The position numbers and the translations under genes are program-made. DNA of 64,000 nt from Teredinibacter purpureus (lineage in GTDB: Bacteria; Pseudomonadota; Gammaproteobacteria; Pseudomonadales; Cellvibrionaceae), in contig NZ_CP060092.1 of the NCBI RefSeq assembly GCF_014217335.1, positions 1,815,501 through 1,879,500 on the forward strand, in the 5' to 3' direction. This document shows positions 28,745 through 37,302 of this stretch, piece after piece. Numbering within the stretch: position 1 is the first letter of the stretch; every line of letters starts with the position of its first letter. A model generated the notes under the pieces. The model had not been told where the DNA came from. It saw only the letters and a program-made list of their open reading frames with translations, and made no database searches.

Positions 28745-29782
28745 ATGTTTACTTCTAAAATTATAAAAGCTACTGCAGCACTTGCTGTTTTGGGTTATGC
28801 GGGCGTGGCATTCAGCCATGGCTATATCGAAAATCCTCCTTCACGTCAGCAGCATTGTGGCGTTGATGTTAAGCCGGATAACCGTTCTAGCAACAAGTGT
28901 GATGACGCATTTGATAGCTATACGGGTTCTAGCTCACATTGGTATAACTTCATGAGCGTTGTTGCTCATAATGAAGGCCGTAAAGTTGAGAAAGGCACTA
29001 CTAACGTATGTGGCTTCGACGGTGAAAGCTTTAACCCAGCACCTTGGGATACCGCTGCAGATTGGCCAACAACTTCAATCAATTCTGGTAACCAGAACTT
29101 TGTTTGGAATATCTCCAATGGACCACACTTTAGCGATACTAAAGAATTGGTTTTCTGGATTACTAAGCCAAGCTTTAACTTTGATTCAGGCCGTACTTTA
29201 ACTTGGAACGATTTCGAAGCAGCCCCTTTCTGTGATGAGCAGGTTGGTTCTGGTAACTTCGGTTCAAACGGCAATGTAACTGCTGGTGGTGTTGATATTA
29301 CGGTTAACTGTAACGTACCTAGCCGTTCTGGCCGTCACGTTATCTACAGTGAGTGGGGCCGTGATTCAGCTACTTACGAGCGTTTCTTCAGTTGTGTTGA
29401 TGTAACGTTTGGTGGCGGAAGCAACCCAACTCCACAGCCTACTGCACAGCCTACTGCACAGCCTACTGCACAGCCTACTGCACAGCCTACTGCACAGCCT
29501 ACTGCACAGCCTACTGCACAGCCTACTGCACAGCCTACTGCACAGCCTACTGCACAGCCTACTGCACAGCCTACTGCACAGCCTACTGCACAGCCTACTG
29601 CACAGCCTACTGCACAGCCTACTGCACAGCCTACTGCACAGCCTACACAGCCACCTTCATCTGGCGATACCTGTAACTGGTATGGTTGGAGTGTTGCAAT
29701 CTGTGCTACTCAAGATAGCAGCTGGGGCAACGAAAATAACCAGACCTGTATCGGTCGTAGCCTCTGTCAGAATGTTGAATAA
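28745..29782 (+). CDS. Secreted AA10 lytic polysaccharide monooxygenase with PTAQ-repeat linker and CBM10
   Basis: This 345-residue paralogue of the upstream LPMO has signal peptide 1-24 (AFS|HGYIE), copper brace His25 and probably His128, with near-identical catalytic sequence around both. A glycine-rich insertion at about 165-180 (GSGNFGSNGNVTAGG) distinguishes it. The linker is not polyserine but 17 exact PTAQ tetrapeptides, leading to one C-terminal CBM10 (about 310-345, CNWYGWSVAIC). The two genes are a tandem duplication including the leader, with linkers and module number then diverging. A terminator follows. The function is oxidative polysaccharide cleavage outside the cell. Confidence 0.95.
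   Translation: MFTSKIIKATAALAVLGYAGVAFSHGYIENPPSRQQHCGVDVKPDNRSSNKCDDAFDSYTGSSSHWYNFMSVVAHNEGRKVEKGTTNVCGFDGESFNPAPWDTAADWPTTSINSGNQNFVWNISNGPHFSDTKELVFWITKPSFNFDSGRTLTWNDFEAAPFCDEQVGSGNFGSNGNVTAGGVDITVNCNVPSRSGRHVIYSEWGRDSATYERFFSCVDVTFGGGSNPTPQPTAQPTAQPTAQPTAQPTAQPTAQPTAQPTAQPTAQPTAQPTAQPTAQPTAQPTAQPTAQPTAQPTAQPTQPPSSGDTCNWYGWSVAICATQDSSWGNENNQTCIGRSLCQNVE
29438..29641 (+). repeat. 12-bp tandem repeat, 17 copies, coding for PTAQ
   Basis: CCTACTGCACAG is repeated 17 times without a mismatch inside the second LPMO gene. The 12-bp unit keeps frame, so copy-number changes would alter linker length without disrupting the protein. Perfect DNA identity implies recent expansion. Confidence 0.95.
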
Positions 29783-29846
29783 ACAGTCTGACCGGTCAAC
29801 TGCTTACCTGCAGTTGGTGCGTTAACGCGCATATTTAGGTTATTCA

Positions 29847-29878
29847 CTAACCCAGCTTCGGCTGGGTTAGTTTATTTT
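29847..29878 (+). terminator. Rho-independent terminator
   Basis: CTAACCCAGC, tetraloop TTCG, GCTGGGTTAG and then TTTATTTT. This is a textbook terminator for the second LPMO gene. Confidence 0.92.
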
Positions 29879-29914
29879 GCATCCATTTAATTCAATATAA
29901 TCTCACTCATTAAC

Positions 29915-30499
29915 ATGTCTAATATATTCAAAAAAAATCCGTGGACAGCTCTTTTTGTAGCGTTAATACTCGTGATTATTGTTAAAGTTTATGTCTTTCC
30001 AGAAAAAGCGGAAGAGGTAGATACTGTTGTTGCTGAAGCAGACTTAAAGCAACCCGCCGTCCCTATACGTGTTGAGCCTGCCGTAATCGAAAAAAACATT
30101 AGTCTTCCTGTTGTTCAAAAACCACAGCCGGCAGAGATAGCCGAAGTGGTGGAGCAAGAAGAGCCTGAATCTGAAGAACCAGAAAATAAGAATTTTGTAT
30201 TATGCGAACATGTTATTTCGGGTAACTCACAATTTGAGTTTATGGGTGAAATTCGGATGACGAATAAAGGGGCAGAATCCATTTACGGTTGGTCTGTTAA
30301 TTGGGAATATGAAGATGGTTCTACAATATTTGAATCTTCAGACGTTGCGCTCGGGGGGAATAATCCCTATACCGGTGAATACCTGTCTTGGAATGCCGAG
30401 ATAGCGCCAGGTAAAACAGTAAAATTTAAATTCTCCGGTATTAAAGGCGAGGACGATTCGCCCAAAAACGTAAAGGTACTTGGAGAGTTTTGCATGTAA
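29915..30499 (+). CDS. Membrane-anchored protein with a CBM2-like domain
   Basis: This is 194 residues. A single N-terminal membrane helix (about 11-28, short Lys-rich cytoplasmic end) leads to a Pro/Glu-rich spacer (30-92) and a domain at 97-193 that resembles cellulose-binding CBM2. It is bracketed by Cys97 and Cys193, with GWSVNWEY and YLSWNAEIAPG matching family landmarks (N.G...I.GW, WN..I.PG). The topology puts the domain in the periplasm, unlike normal secreted CBM2 modules. It sits directly behind two LPMO genes. It might bind oligosaccharide in the periplasm or serve as an assembly or sensor part; that is inference. ATG at 29915. Confidence 0.7.
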   Translation: MSNIFKKNPWTALFVALILVIIVKVYVFPEKAEEVDTVVAEADLKQPAVPIRVEPAVIEKNISLPVVQKPQPAEIAEVVEQEEPESEEPENKNFVLCEHVISGNSQFEFMGEIRMTNKGAESIYGWSVNWEYEDGSTIFESSDVALGGNNPYTGEYLSWNAEIAPGKTVKFKFSGIKGEDDSPKNVKVLGEFCM

Positions 30500-30598
30500 G
30501 CGCAGGTACGCTCATGCCAGATAAATACGGTTGTGGCTGCTCGGTATAGCCGCAACATAATGATAATAAAATAAACAACTATTGCTTTGGGGCTCGCC

Positions 30599-32170
30599 AT
30601 GAAAAAGAAAATAAAAGAAGCGGCTGCACGTCAACATCAACCATTAGATAAGCTCGTGTTCTACGGTACTGTCATTATTACGGGCGGTGCGGTCATGATG
30701 GTCGAACTTTTAGGCACGCGTATTATTGGGCCTTTTTACGGCGTTAGCCTTATTGTATGGTCCTCTTTGCTCTCAGTTAGCTTGCTTGCACTCTCTATGG
30801 GGTATTACCTTGGTGGCGCTTGTGCAGATAAGGGCAAGGGTTTGCGTTTGCCGCACGCTGTTATTGCCGCTGGTATTTTAATCGCCATTATTCCTTTGCT
30901 GGGTAAACCTGTTCAATTATTCTTTGATGGATTAGGGTTGCGTTGGGGGGCGTTGTCGAGTGCGTTCGTATTGTTCACGCCACCTTTGGTTTTCTTAGGC
31001 ATGGCTGGCCCATTCGTTATTCGTATGGCGACAGAACGATTGGAGAACGTGGGTTCTACGGCGGGAAATGTTTACGCGATTAGTACCATCGGTAGCGTAG
31101 TGGGCACATTGATGCTTGGGTTCTATTTGCTTCCTATATTTGGTGTTAATTCGATATTACTTTCGTTGTCGGTTGTACTTATGGCACTGGCACTTGCGTT
31201 GGTAGCTTATGAAAAATCACGCATGAATGTTAAGCACCCCGTTACACATTGGGCCGCTTATGCTGCGGTGTTAATTGCCGTGGTTGCTATACAGGCAACG
31301 GGCGTTGGTCGCCAAGATGCGGACAAAAATTTACAGGTGTTATTTGAACAAGAAACCCATTACGGATGGGTTCGCGTTGTTGACCAGAAAGATAAAGATA
31401 TTCGCTGGTTGATGTCAGATGCCTCAACCATTGGTGCCGAGCATGTACCTACTGGAGCAGGGCTGCTGGGTTACCAAACCGTTGTACGTTTATTACCATG
31501 GTTTAATCCAGCTGGGAAAAAAGCGTTGTTAATTGGCCTGGGTTCTGGGCACTTAGTGAATGACCTTGCAAACTACGGTGTCAAAACCGATGCAATTGAA
31601 ATTGACCCCGCAGTTGCGTATGCCGCAAACGAGTATTTTAATTTTACACCTACAGGAAAGGTTATTGTGGGTGATGCGCGCTATCGTGTTCAGCAGCTAA
31701 ACGAAACCTACGACATTATTATTCACGATTGTTTTACCGGCGGGTCCGAACCTATCCATTTGCTCAGTCAGGAAATGATGCAGGAGCTTAAATCTAAGCT
31801 TAATCCGGGCGGTGTACTGGCGGTGAACTTCGTAGGCTTTACCGATAAAGCATATTTGAAACCGGTACAGTCAGTTGCACGCACGCTCGACTCGGTATTC
31901 GAAAATCGTAAAACCTTTGTTCGAACCCCAGGGGAAAGCTTTAGCGATTATATTTTTGTTGTATCGGATTCAGAGTTGAATTCGGGGCAGCACCCCAATT
32001 CCACCGTTCCTCATCAATGGCTGTCTGAGAGAGAGGTCGATATCTCGTCGGTAGGTGGTGAACTGATAACGGATGACTTTAATCCTCTTGAGTTTTTGCA
32101 AATAGCAAAGGCTGAGCACTATAGGGATATGTTGGTGGAGCGTGTTGGTCACTCAATCTTATTTCGATAA
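30599..32170 (+). CDS. Membrane protein with spermidine-synthase-like domain
   Basis: This is about 523 residues. The N-terminal half has around seven membrane helices (30-230), and the C-terminal half is a Rossmann methyltransferase-like aminopropyltransferase fold with GLGSGHLVNDL at about 307-317 and a downstream IIHDCFTGG. This is the MFS-like/spermidine-synthase fusion architecture found in many bacteria, whose substrates are mostly unknown; true polyamine synthesis is not certain. I used ATG at 30599 because GGGG lies upstream; a TTG 12 bases earlier is in frame. It follows the CBM2-like gene by about 100 bases, with possible co-transcription. Confidence 0.8.
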   Translation: MKKKIKEAAARQHQPLDKLVFYGTVIITGGAVMMVELLGTRIIGPFYGVSLIVWSSLLSVSLLALSMGYYLGGACADKGKGLRLPHAVIAAGILIAIIPLLGKPVQLFFDGLGLRWGALSSAFVLFTPPLVFLGMAGPFVIRMATERLENVGSTAGNVYAISTIGSVVGTLMLGFYLLPIFGVNSILLSLSVVLMALALALVAYEKSRMNVKHPVTHWAAYAAVLIAVVAIQATGVGRQDADKNLQVLFEQETHYGWVRVVDQKDKDIRWLMSDASTIGAEHVPTGAGLLGYQTVVRLLPWFNPAGKKALLIGLGSGHLVNDLANYGVKTDAIEIDPAVAYAANEYFNFTPTGKVIVGDARYRVQQLNETYDIIIHDCFTGGSEPIHLLSQEMMQELKSKLNPGGVLAVNFVGFTDKAYLKPVQSVARTLDSVFENRKTFVRTPGESFSDYIFVVSDSELNSGQHPNSTVPHQWLSEREVDISSVGGELITDDFNPLEFLQIAKAEHYRDMLVERVGHSILFR

Positions 32171-32372
32171 ATAGAGCGTTAAGCATATGCTCCACTACAC
32201 CGCTGGGCTCGGCGGTGGGCTTCCCATGCAACTCTACAGTGAACCCTTCTCTTTATTAAGTCGTTAGTCTTTCCCTTGCGAAGGTAGCGATGTGGCCGTT
32301 ATACTGCCGCGCTCTGGTGAGTGTTTCGCTAGATTTCATCAAACTGCCTCATTTAATTGCCATTCTGTTGTA

Positions 32373-32678
32373 ATGAAAACGCCAGCTAAACGACTATTGT
32401 TTGCCGCTCCCTTAAAGCTTGCGCTTGCACTACTGCTTGCAACTTTGTTTGTGGGTAGCCAATTAGCACATGCTGAGCATTTTCATTTAGAGCAGGACAA
32501 TACAACATCACAAGAATGTTCTGTTTGTTCTTTGTCGGCAGTGGTTCCAGTGCCATCGCTTGTGCTGCTATTAACGTTTGCCTGTGGTGTACTTACTCTC
32601 TCTTCCTTATACCGGTTTTATCTTACCTCGGTAGATGTCTCTTCCAACGGTTCCCGCGCACCACCGATACAGCCTTAA
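32373..32678 (+). CDS. Small Cys/His-containing membrane protein before the zinc-type receptor
   Basis: This is 101 residues: a Lys-rich start, an export signal-like helix (about 12-35), a short segment with His and Cys (EHFHLEQD...ECSVC) and a second hydrophobic helix (about 62-88). Small proteins of this type (DUF2946/DUF2607-like) are often encoded next to metal-linked TonB receptors or efflux systems and may bind metal in the periplasm. The receptor gene starts 55 bases downstream. Start choice is uncertain: a GTG at 32292 has an AAGG upstream, but 32373 begins the signal-like sequence. Confidence 0.65.
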   Translation: MKTPAKRLLFAAPLKLALALLLATLFVGSQLAHAEHFHLEQDNTTSQECSVCSLSAVVPVPSLVLLLTFACGVLTLSSLYRFYLTSVDVSSNGSRAPPIQP

Positions 32679-32733
32679 TTTTTACTGCTGCGCCTAGCAG
32701 CCTACAAAATTATTGTTTATTAAAGGTGGAATA

Positions 32734-34851
32734 ATGAAAAAGTTATTAGTTGCGGCTGGCGCAAGTGTCAGCCTGTTTTCCTATGCCGGTTCGGAATTGA
32801 ATTCTGAAGAACAACATGCTGTTGAGCATGTTTTGGTTACGGTCCCTTTTCGGCGAGTAGAGGCCGAAACAGCCTTACCGATAACGGTACTTCGTGAAGA
32901 TGAACTCCAGAATCTTGCCGGGGCCACATTAGGCGAGACCTTAGCGTCACAGCCGGGTCTTGCTAGCGCTAGCTTTGGACCTGCCGTTGGGCAGCCTGTG
33001 ATAAGGGGCCAGCAAGGGCCTCGCGTGGCCGTCTTGCAAAATTCATTACTCGTGGGGGATGCCTCCAATGCGAGCGCCGATCACGGTGTGAACGTAGAGC
33101 CACTGCTAGCCGATAGTATTGAGGTACTTCGAGGTCCATCTACGTTACTTTACGGAGGGGGAGCCATTGGCGGAGTCGTGAATATTATTGATGGACGTAT
33201 TCCAACACAGTACGTTGACCGTGAGACAAAACTAGAGTTTCGCCACGGTAGTGTTAACGACGAGGGCGTTGGGGTCTTCCGGTTTGACGGTGGCAGTGAA
33301 AGCGTGATGTTTCACGTTGACGGTTTGAGTCAAACGACGGGGCTAATGGCAATTCCAGGAGCAGCCGAACGATTTTTGGATAATCATGAAGACGACCACG
33401 AAGACGACCACGAAGACGACCACGAAGACGACCACGAAGACGACCATGAAGATGACCACCGCGTAAGTGTTCACGAGACACCGGATGTTGGGTATATTGT
33501 TAATAGCGACGGCGAGCAACAAGCCCTCACACTAGGCGCAAGTTGGCTTTTCGATGAAGGTGTCGTGGGTATGGCGTTCAATCAGTCGAGGCGTGAGTAT
33601 GGTATACCAGAAGGCGGGCATGCATCGCATGACACCGAGTATGCCGACAGTCATGATGAGGGTGACGTGCGCATTAAAATGGAACAAAAACGGGCCGACT
33701 TTAGGCTCTCTCGTACAACAACGGGGAGCGTTATTGAAGCTGTCGATTGGCAGGCGAGTTACAGTGACTACCAGCATCGCGAGTTAGAGGGGCATGCGGT
33801 GGGCACGGAGTTCAACAACACGCTTTGGCAAAACCGACTACAGTTATCCCGCAGGCCTACTGGAAACTGGCATGGCGTATTGGGGCTTCAGCAATCTCAT
33901 TCAGATTTTTCCGCGCAGGGAGAGGAACGTTTTATTCCGCCGTCAAATACTGCCCAGTGGGGCCTCTTTTGGGTAGAGAATACGCATAGCCAACACACAA
34001 CGCTTGAGGTTGGGTTTCGTGCAGATAACACCGTGATCACACCGGATAGCTCAGCGGTGGGCACCCAAAAGTTTACGCCTATCAGCGGGGCAGCATCTTT
34101 ACTGTGGCATTTTCCGCGAGATTATCATGTGGGTGTGGCTGTGAACCATTCCGAACGTGCGCCGGTTGTTGAAGAGTTATTTTCAAACGTGGAACCATTA
34201 ACGTTAAATGCACCGTACATTGTGCATGCCGCAACACAATCGATAGAGATAGGCAATCCGTTATTAAGTCTTGAGCGTTCGAATAATCTCGATGTGTCGT
34301 TTAGCTGGGATAAAGCAAAAACACAGGGGTATTTATCGGTCTATTATAATCAGCTATCGGATTACATCTACCTGCAAGCGACCGGACAATCTCAAGATGA
34401 GACGCCTATCTATGCATACCAACAAACCAACGCCCTTTTTTACGGAATAGAGTTGGACGCAACGTACCGTGTTCGTTCAGGGTTAACGTGGAGAGTGTGG
34501 GGAGACTATAGCAAGGGCCGACAAGATACGAATGACCTGCCTAGAATGCCGCCAATGCGATTGGCCACGGAGTTAAGCGGCCATTATAAGGCGTGGCGTT
34601 TTGATATTAGTGGAACACATGCTTGGGCACATAGGCGTATTGCCGAGCACGAAACACCAACCGACCAATGGACGCGTATGGATGCCGCCGTTCATTATTC
34701 AATAGATCACACAGCGACAGGCGCAGTTTTATTCTTCAGAGTAAACAATATAACCGATGCGGAAATTAGACACAGCGTATCGTTCCTGAAAGATTCCGCG
34801 CCCGAACCTGGACGATCACTGGAAATCGGGATAAGGTTTTTAATTAATTAA
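32734..34851 (+). CDS. TonB-dependent receptor, ZnuD-like, with His/Asp-rich loop
   Basis: This is a 705-residue outer-membrane receptor. Signal peptide (about 1-18), plug domain (about 35-150: QPGLASASFGPAVGQPVIRG, GPSTLLYGGGAIGGVVN), and a 22-strand-type barrel ending in aromatic IRFLIN. Sequence style matches ZnuD-type receptors, which import zinc. A loop at about 218-241 has six HEDD tetrads, with further His/Asp residues nearby (SHDTEYADSHDEGD), suggesting extracellular metal capture. The upstream Cys/His small protein supports a metal role. GGTGGAATA precedes the ATG; a TTG 21 bases upstream is rejected. No Zur box was recognised with certainty. Confidence 0.88.
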   Translation: MKKLLVAAGASVSLFSYAGSELNSEEQHAVEHVLVTVPFRRVEAETALPITVLREDELQNLAGATLGETLASQPGLASASFGPAVGQPVIRGQQGPRVAVLQNSLLVGDASNASADHGVNVEPLLADSIEVLRGPSTLLYGGGAIGGVVNIIDGRIPTQYVDRETKLEFRHGSVNDEGVGVFRFDGGSESVMFHVDGLSQTTGLMAIPGAAERFLDNHEDDHEDDHEDDHEDDHEDDHEDDHRVSVHETPDVGYIVNSDGEQQALTLGASWLFDEGVVGMAFNQSRREYGIPEGGHASHDTEYADSHDEGDVRIKMEQKRADFRLSRTTTGSVIEAVDWQASYSDYQHRELEGHAVGTEFNNTLWQNRLQLSRRPTGNWHGVLGLQQSHSDFSAQGEERFIPPSNTAQWGLFWVENTHSQHTTLEVGFRADNTVITPDSSAVGTQKFTPISGAASLLWHFPRDYHVGVAVNHSERAPVVEELFSNVEPLTLNAPYIVHAATQSIEIGNPLLSLERSNNLDVSFSWDKAKTQGYLSVYYNQLSDYIYLQATGQSQDETPIYAYQQTNALFYGIELDATYRVRSGLTWRVWGDYSKGRQDTNDLPRMPPMRLATELSGHYKAWRFDISGTHAWAHRRIAEHETPTDQWTRMDAAVHYSIDHTATGAVLFFRVNNITDAEIRHSVSFLKDSAPEPGRSLEIGIRFLIN
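33385..33456 (+). repeat. 12-bp tandem repeat, 6 copies, coding for HEDD
   Basis: CA(C/T)GAAGA(C/T)GAC is repeated six times in the receptor gene, with the middle copies identical and the outer ones slightly diverged. It encodes a metal-ligand-rich loop and can expand or contract in frame. Confidence 0.92.
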
Positions 34852-34862
34852 TCGCAGTGATA

Positions 34863-34915
34863 GTCGCCTGCACGCTAATACAAACTATTAGGTTCTACGT
34901 TGGCGTATAGGCGAC
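34863..34915. terminator. Nested hairpins between convergent genes
   Basis: GTCGCCT (34863-34869) pairs with AGGCGAC (34909-34915); inside it CTAATA (34875-34880) pairs with TATTAG (34886-34891). It lies between the receptor stop and the leftward small membrane gene's stop. A termination role is inferred from position only. Confidence 0.4.
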
Positions 34916-34921
34916 GAATGG

Positions 34922-35302
34922 TTAAGCAAGTTTGGTGTCGGCCAAATAGTTGGCAAGGAGAAATACCGCAATGCCAAAGGCGTATAGCGATGAACGAATA
35001 AGGAAAGGAATTTTTCGTTTTAGTGTCGGGAGTGTAATGACGATGCCAATGCTAAATATTACAGCCATGGAGGCTAGCTTCCCTGTGAGCCATATTTGCG
35101 CTAAGGGGTTAATATGAAACGTGATCGCAATATTGGCAGCGCTAAGGGCGAACATCAAAAAACAGACATACGTACTGTAGACGCTAATCGATAATACACG
35201 GCTATTTTTGATCGATAACTGAAATACCGGTATCAATAAAAACGCAAGGGCGGCAATCATTGCGCAATGCATGTGAAGTGTTTTTGCCGTCAAATAATCC
35301 AT
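34922..35302 (-). CDS. Four-helix membrane protein, SirB-like
   Basis: This is 126 residues with four hydrophobic helices and an early conserved-looking His-Met-His (KTLHMHCAM). Size and layout resemble the SirB family of small inner-membrane proteins, whose function is unclear; I am not certain of the assignment. AGGA lies 7 bases before ATG 35302. It follows the outer-membrane barrel gene by 25 bases, making it the last gene of the leftward MMPL operon. Confidence 0.6.
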   Translation of the reverse strand: MDYLTAKTLHMHCAMIAALAFLLIPVFQLSIKNSRVLSISVYSTYVCFLMFALSAANIAITFHINPLAQIWLTGKLASMAVIFSIGIVITLPTLKRKIPFLIRSSLYAFGIAVFLLANYLADTKLA

Positions 35303-35327
35303 AGAACATCCTGATTGTTATCGCTTA

Positions 35328-36482
35328 CTAAAAGTAATGGCGAAAGCTTATTCTCGCGTGACTATCATTATCAAAATAGTGAAGTGAATGTTGCTCATCA
35401 GCGCCAGGGTAAATTAGAACGTCGGCAGCCAGTCGCCAGGTATTACGCCAACGAGTAGACGCTTCAAAACTCCATGCTTGTATTCCTCTTTGATCAAAAT
35501 CGTAGAGGCCTCCGGCAAGAAAACTGGTATCGGACATGTTGTTTGCAGACCATCTGGCGCCAAAAAAAAGGTCGTTTTGAAAGAGGCCTAAAGGCGTATC
35601 GTTGTTGCTCTCAACGTTATATTCTGCCACCAACCCTATGTCGGAAGATGTATCGAAAATGCCAACTAAGGTGTGCTCTAACCCGCCGGTGAAAGCGTGT
35701 TTATCTATACGTTGAATGTGTTCACTTGTCCATTCAGCTTTATACAGCGTATCGTTTTTCGCGAGTTGAATGTCACCGCCTATAAGCGTTGTAGAATAAT
35801 AATTCGCCGCGAGCTGCTGGTGTTGGAGTGTAAAAGAGGGTGTTCTTGAAATGCCGTCGAAGAAAAGTACCCCTATATCGGCATCGCCTAAACTGCTGTT
35901 CCAGCGGATGGCTATATCGTCTGTTCGACGGAAATCTTCGAAAGACGTTTTCTTATCACTGCCTACTGGTGGTCGAAACCGGTCTTCTTTCATTGGTAGA
36001 GCTTGTTCTCTATAGAAGGGCAGATAATAAATATCAAGGCTGCCATTCGGTAAAAAATAGCGGAAATCCAGCAGGGCCTGCCCTAATTTAACTTCACCGT
36101 CCGGCCGTTCCATATAGTCGCTTTGATTAATAATGTTAACTCGATGCCCGCTTTCTGTTGCGCCCCAATAGACCTGCTCTATACCGATAACTACCGAATA
36201 GCTATCGGAAAAGTAATTTACCGATAGGGCTCGAACATCAATATGATTACGTTGACTATGAGTGCTCGTGCCACGAAGAAAAATGCTACTGTGCACGCTG
36301 AGACTGTTGTGAGCATATTGATGCTCTAGCTGTAATGCTGCAGAACTCTGATGGCTAAGCTGCCCCACAAACTGTGGGTCGTCAAAGAATGACAGTTGTT
36401 CGCCTTCTATGTAGGAGTTATAGAAGCCCCCAAAACTCTGCGGTGAAGCGCCCAATAATAATATAGTAAGCCAACGCTTCAT
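35328..36482 (-). CDS. Outer-membrane beta-barrel protein of the MMPL locus
   Basis: This is 384 residues with a signal peptide (about 1-18, FGG|FYN), alternating beta-strand pattern throughout and a C-terminal aromatic (FRHYF) as in outer-membrane barrels. No precise family is recognised. It starts 4 bases after the LolA-like gene, so they are co-translated. With an inner-membrane MMPL pump and a periplasmic LolA-like carrier, it could be the outer-membrane exit of a lipid-export route. This is an inference from context. Confidence 0.72.
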   Translation of the reverse strand: MKRWLTILLLGASPQSFGGFYNSYIEGEQLSFFDDPQFVGQLSHQSSAALQLEHQYAHNSLSVHSSIFLRGTSTHSQRNHIDVRALSVNYFSDSYSVVIGIEQVYWGATESGHRVNIINQSDYMERPDGEVKLGQALLDFRYFLPNGSLDIYYLPFYREQALPMKEDRFRPPVGSDKKTSFEDFRRTDDIAIRWNSSLGDADIGVLFFDGISRTPSFTLQHQQLAANYYSTTLIGGDIQLAKNDTLYKAEWTSEHIQRIDKHAFTGGLEHTLVGIFDTSSDIGLVAEYNVESNNDTPLGLFQNDLFFGARWSANNMSDTSFLAGGLYDFDQRGIQAWSFEASTRWRNTWRLAADVLIYPGADEQHSLHYFDNDSHARISFRHYF

Positions 36483-36486
36483 AATT

Positions 36487-37302
36487 TTAGCGCTGCCGGC
36501 TCATGGTATCTTTACGGAACATGTTTTCACTTAAACCTGCTTGAAGTTTTAGCTGGTTGACAATCATGCTGGTGCTTTTTCCCGTTTGATTATTTTCCAT
36601 TTCCATACGAAAAGCACGCCAATATTTATCGTTGATATGGCGGTAGTCGGAAAGCGTCAACGTTTTAAGAAGCGTGCCTTTTCTATCAAAATATTCCGCC
36701 TTCATAAGTTGAAAGTTCTTAATATCTAAGTGGTTTACAATACGGCTATAGCCAGAGTGATCATAAGTAGGGAAGGCCGCGACTACGAAGTGGCTGTTTT
36801 TCTCGCCCATATAAAAATGATTGTACTTGTCAATTTCGAACGAGCTTAAATCTTCATAGGAAAATTCACTCCCCATAAACGGGCCAGATTTGTTTTTAGA
36901 GGCAATGCGTTTGGTCCGTTTTAGCTGCGGAAGAAACAACCATTGCTCATCGGCGCTATGAACATGGGAGTAGTTTAGAAAAGCCGTGCCGCGTATATCC
37001 GCTGGTACGTTAAATAACGTTAGCGATTTGTTCCCGTCACCGTCTATCTCAAATTCGCTGATAGATAACTCTCTAGTGCTCTGGCCGCCATTCTTGTTGC
37101 GTAGAGTCATAACATATTCGCCAATCCCGGAGTGCCAGCCGGAACTCATTTTCTTTCTCTTAATCGCCAAATCCAATCCCTGATTTTTCATTGTCTCGGT
37201 GTATTGGCTGTTATCTTCACCGGCAAACAATTGTACGGATGCCATAATAAATAAGAAAAGTAAGTAGAGTTTGTGAGACATTTTTGCGTTAGGCTTCAGC
37301 AT
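36487..37302 (-). CDS. Periplasmic LolA-like outer-membrane lipoprotein-sorting protein
   Basis: This is 271 residues with a signal peptide (about 1-27, LFAG|EDN). The landmark EQWLFLPQLKRTKRIASKNK followed by GPFMGSEFSYEDL is characteristic of the LolA_like family (PF17131), which often accompanies MMPL/RND lipid transporters. It should carry a hydrophobic cargo across the periplasm. The start ATG 37302 has AGGAG 9 bases upstream and overlaps the MMPL stop by 14 bases; an internal ATG at 37281 lacks a ribosome site. Part of a four-gene leftward operon. Confidence 0.85.
   Translation of the reverse strand: MLKPNAKMSHKLYLLFLFIMASVQLFAGEDNSQYTETMKNQGLDLAIKRKKMSSGWHSGIGEYVMTLRNKNGGQSTRELSISEFEIDGDGNKSLTLFNVPADIRGTAFLNYSHVHSADEQWLFLPQLKRTKRIASKNKSGPFMGSEFSYEDLSSFEIDKYNHFYMGEKNSHFVVAAFPTYDHSGYSRIVNHLDIKNFQLMKAEYFDRKGTLLKTLTLSDYRHINDKYWRAFRMEMENNQTGKSTSMIVNQLKLQAGLSENMFRKDTMSRQR

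Noticed and set aside
29438..29641. CRISPR-like direct repeats
   Set aside because: The units are 12 bp with no spacers and encode the PTAQ linker in frame.
29409..29825. 138-codon frame encoding repeated LLHS units
   Set aside because: It is the alternative reading of the 12-bp repeat within the LPMO gene and has no independent support.
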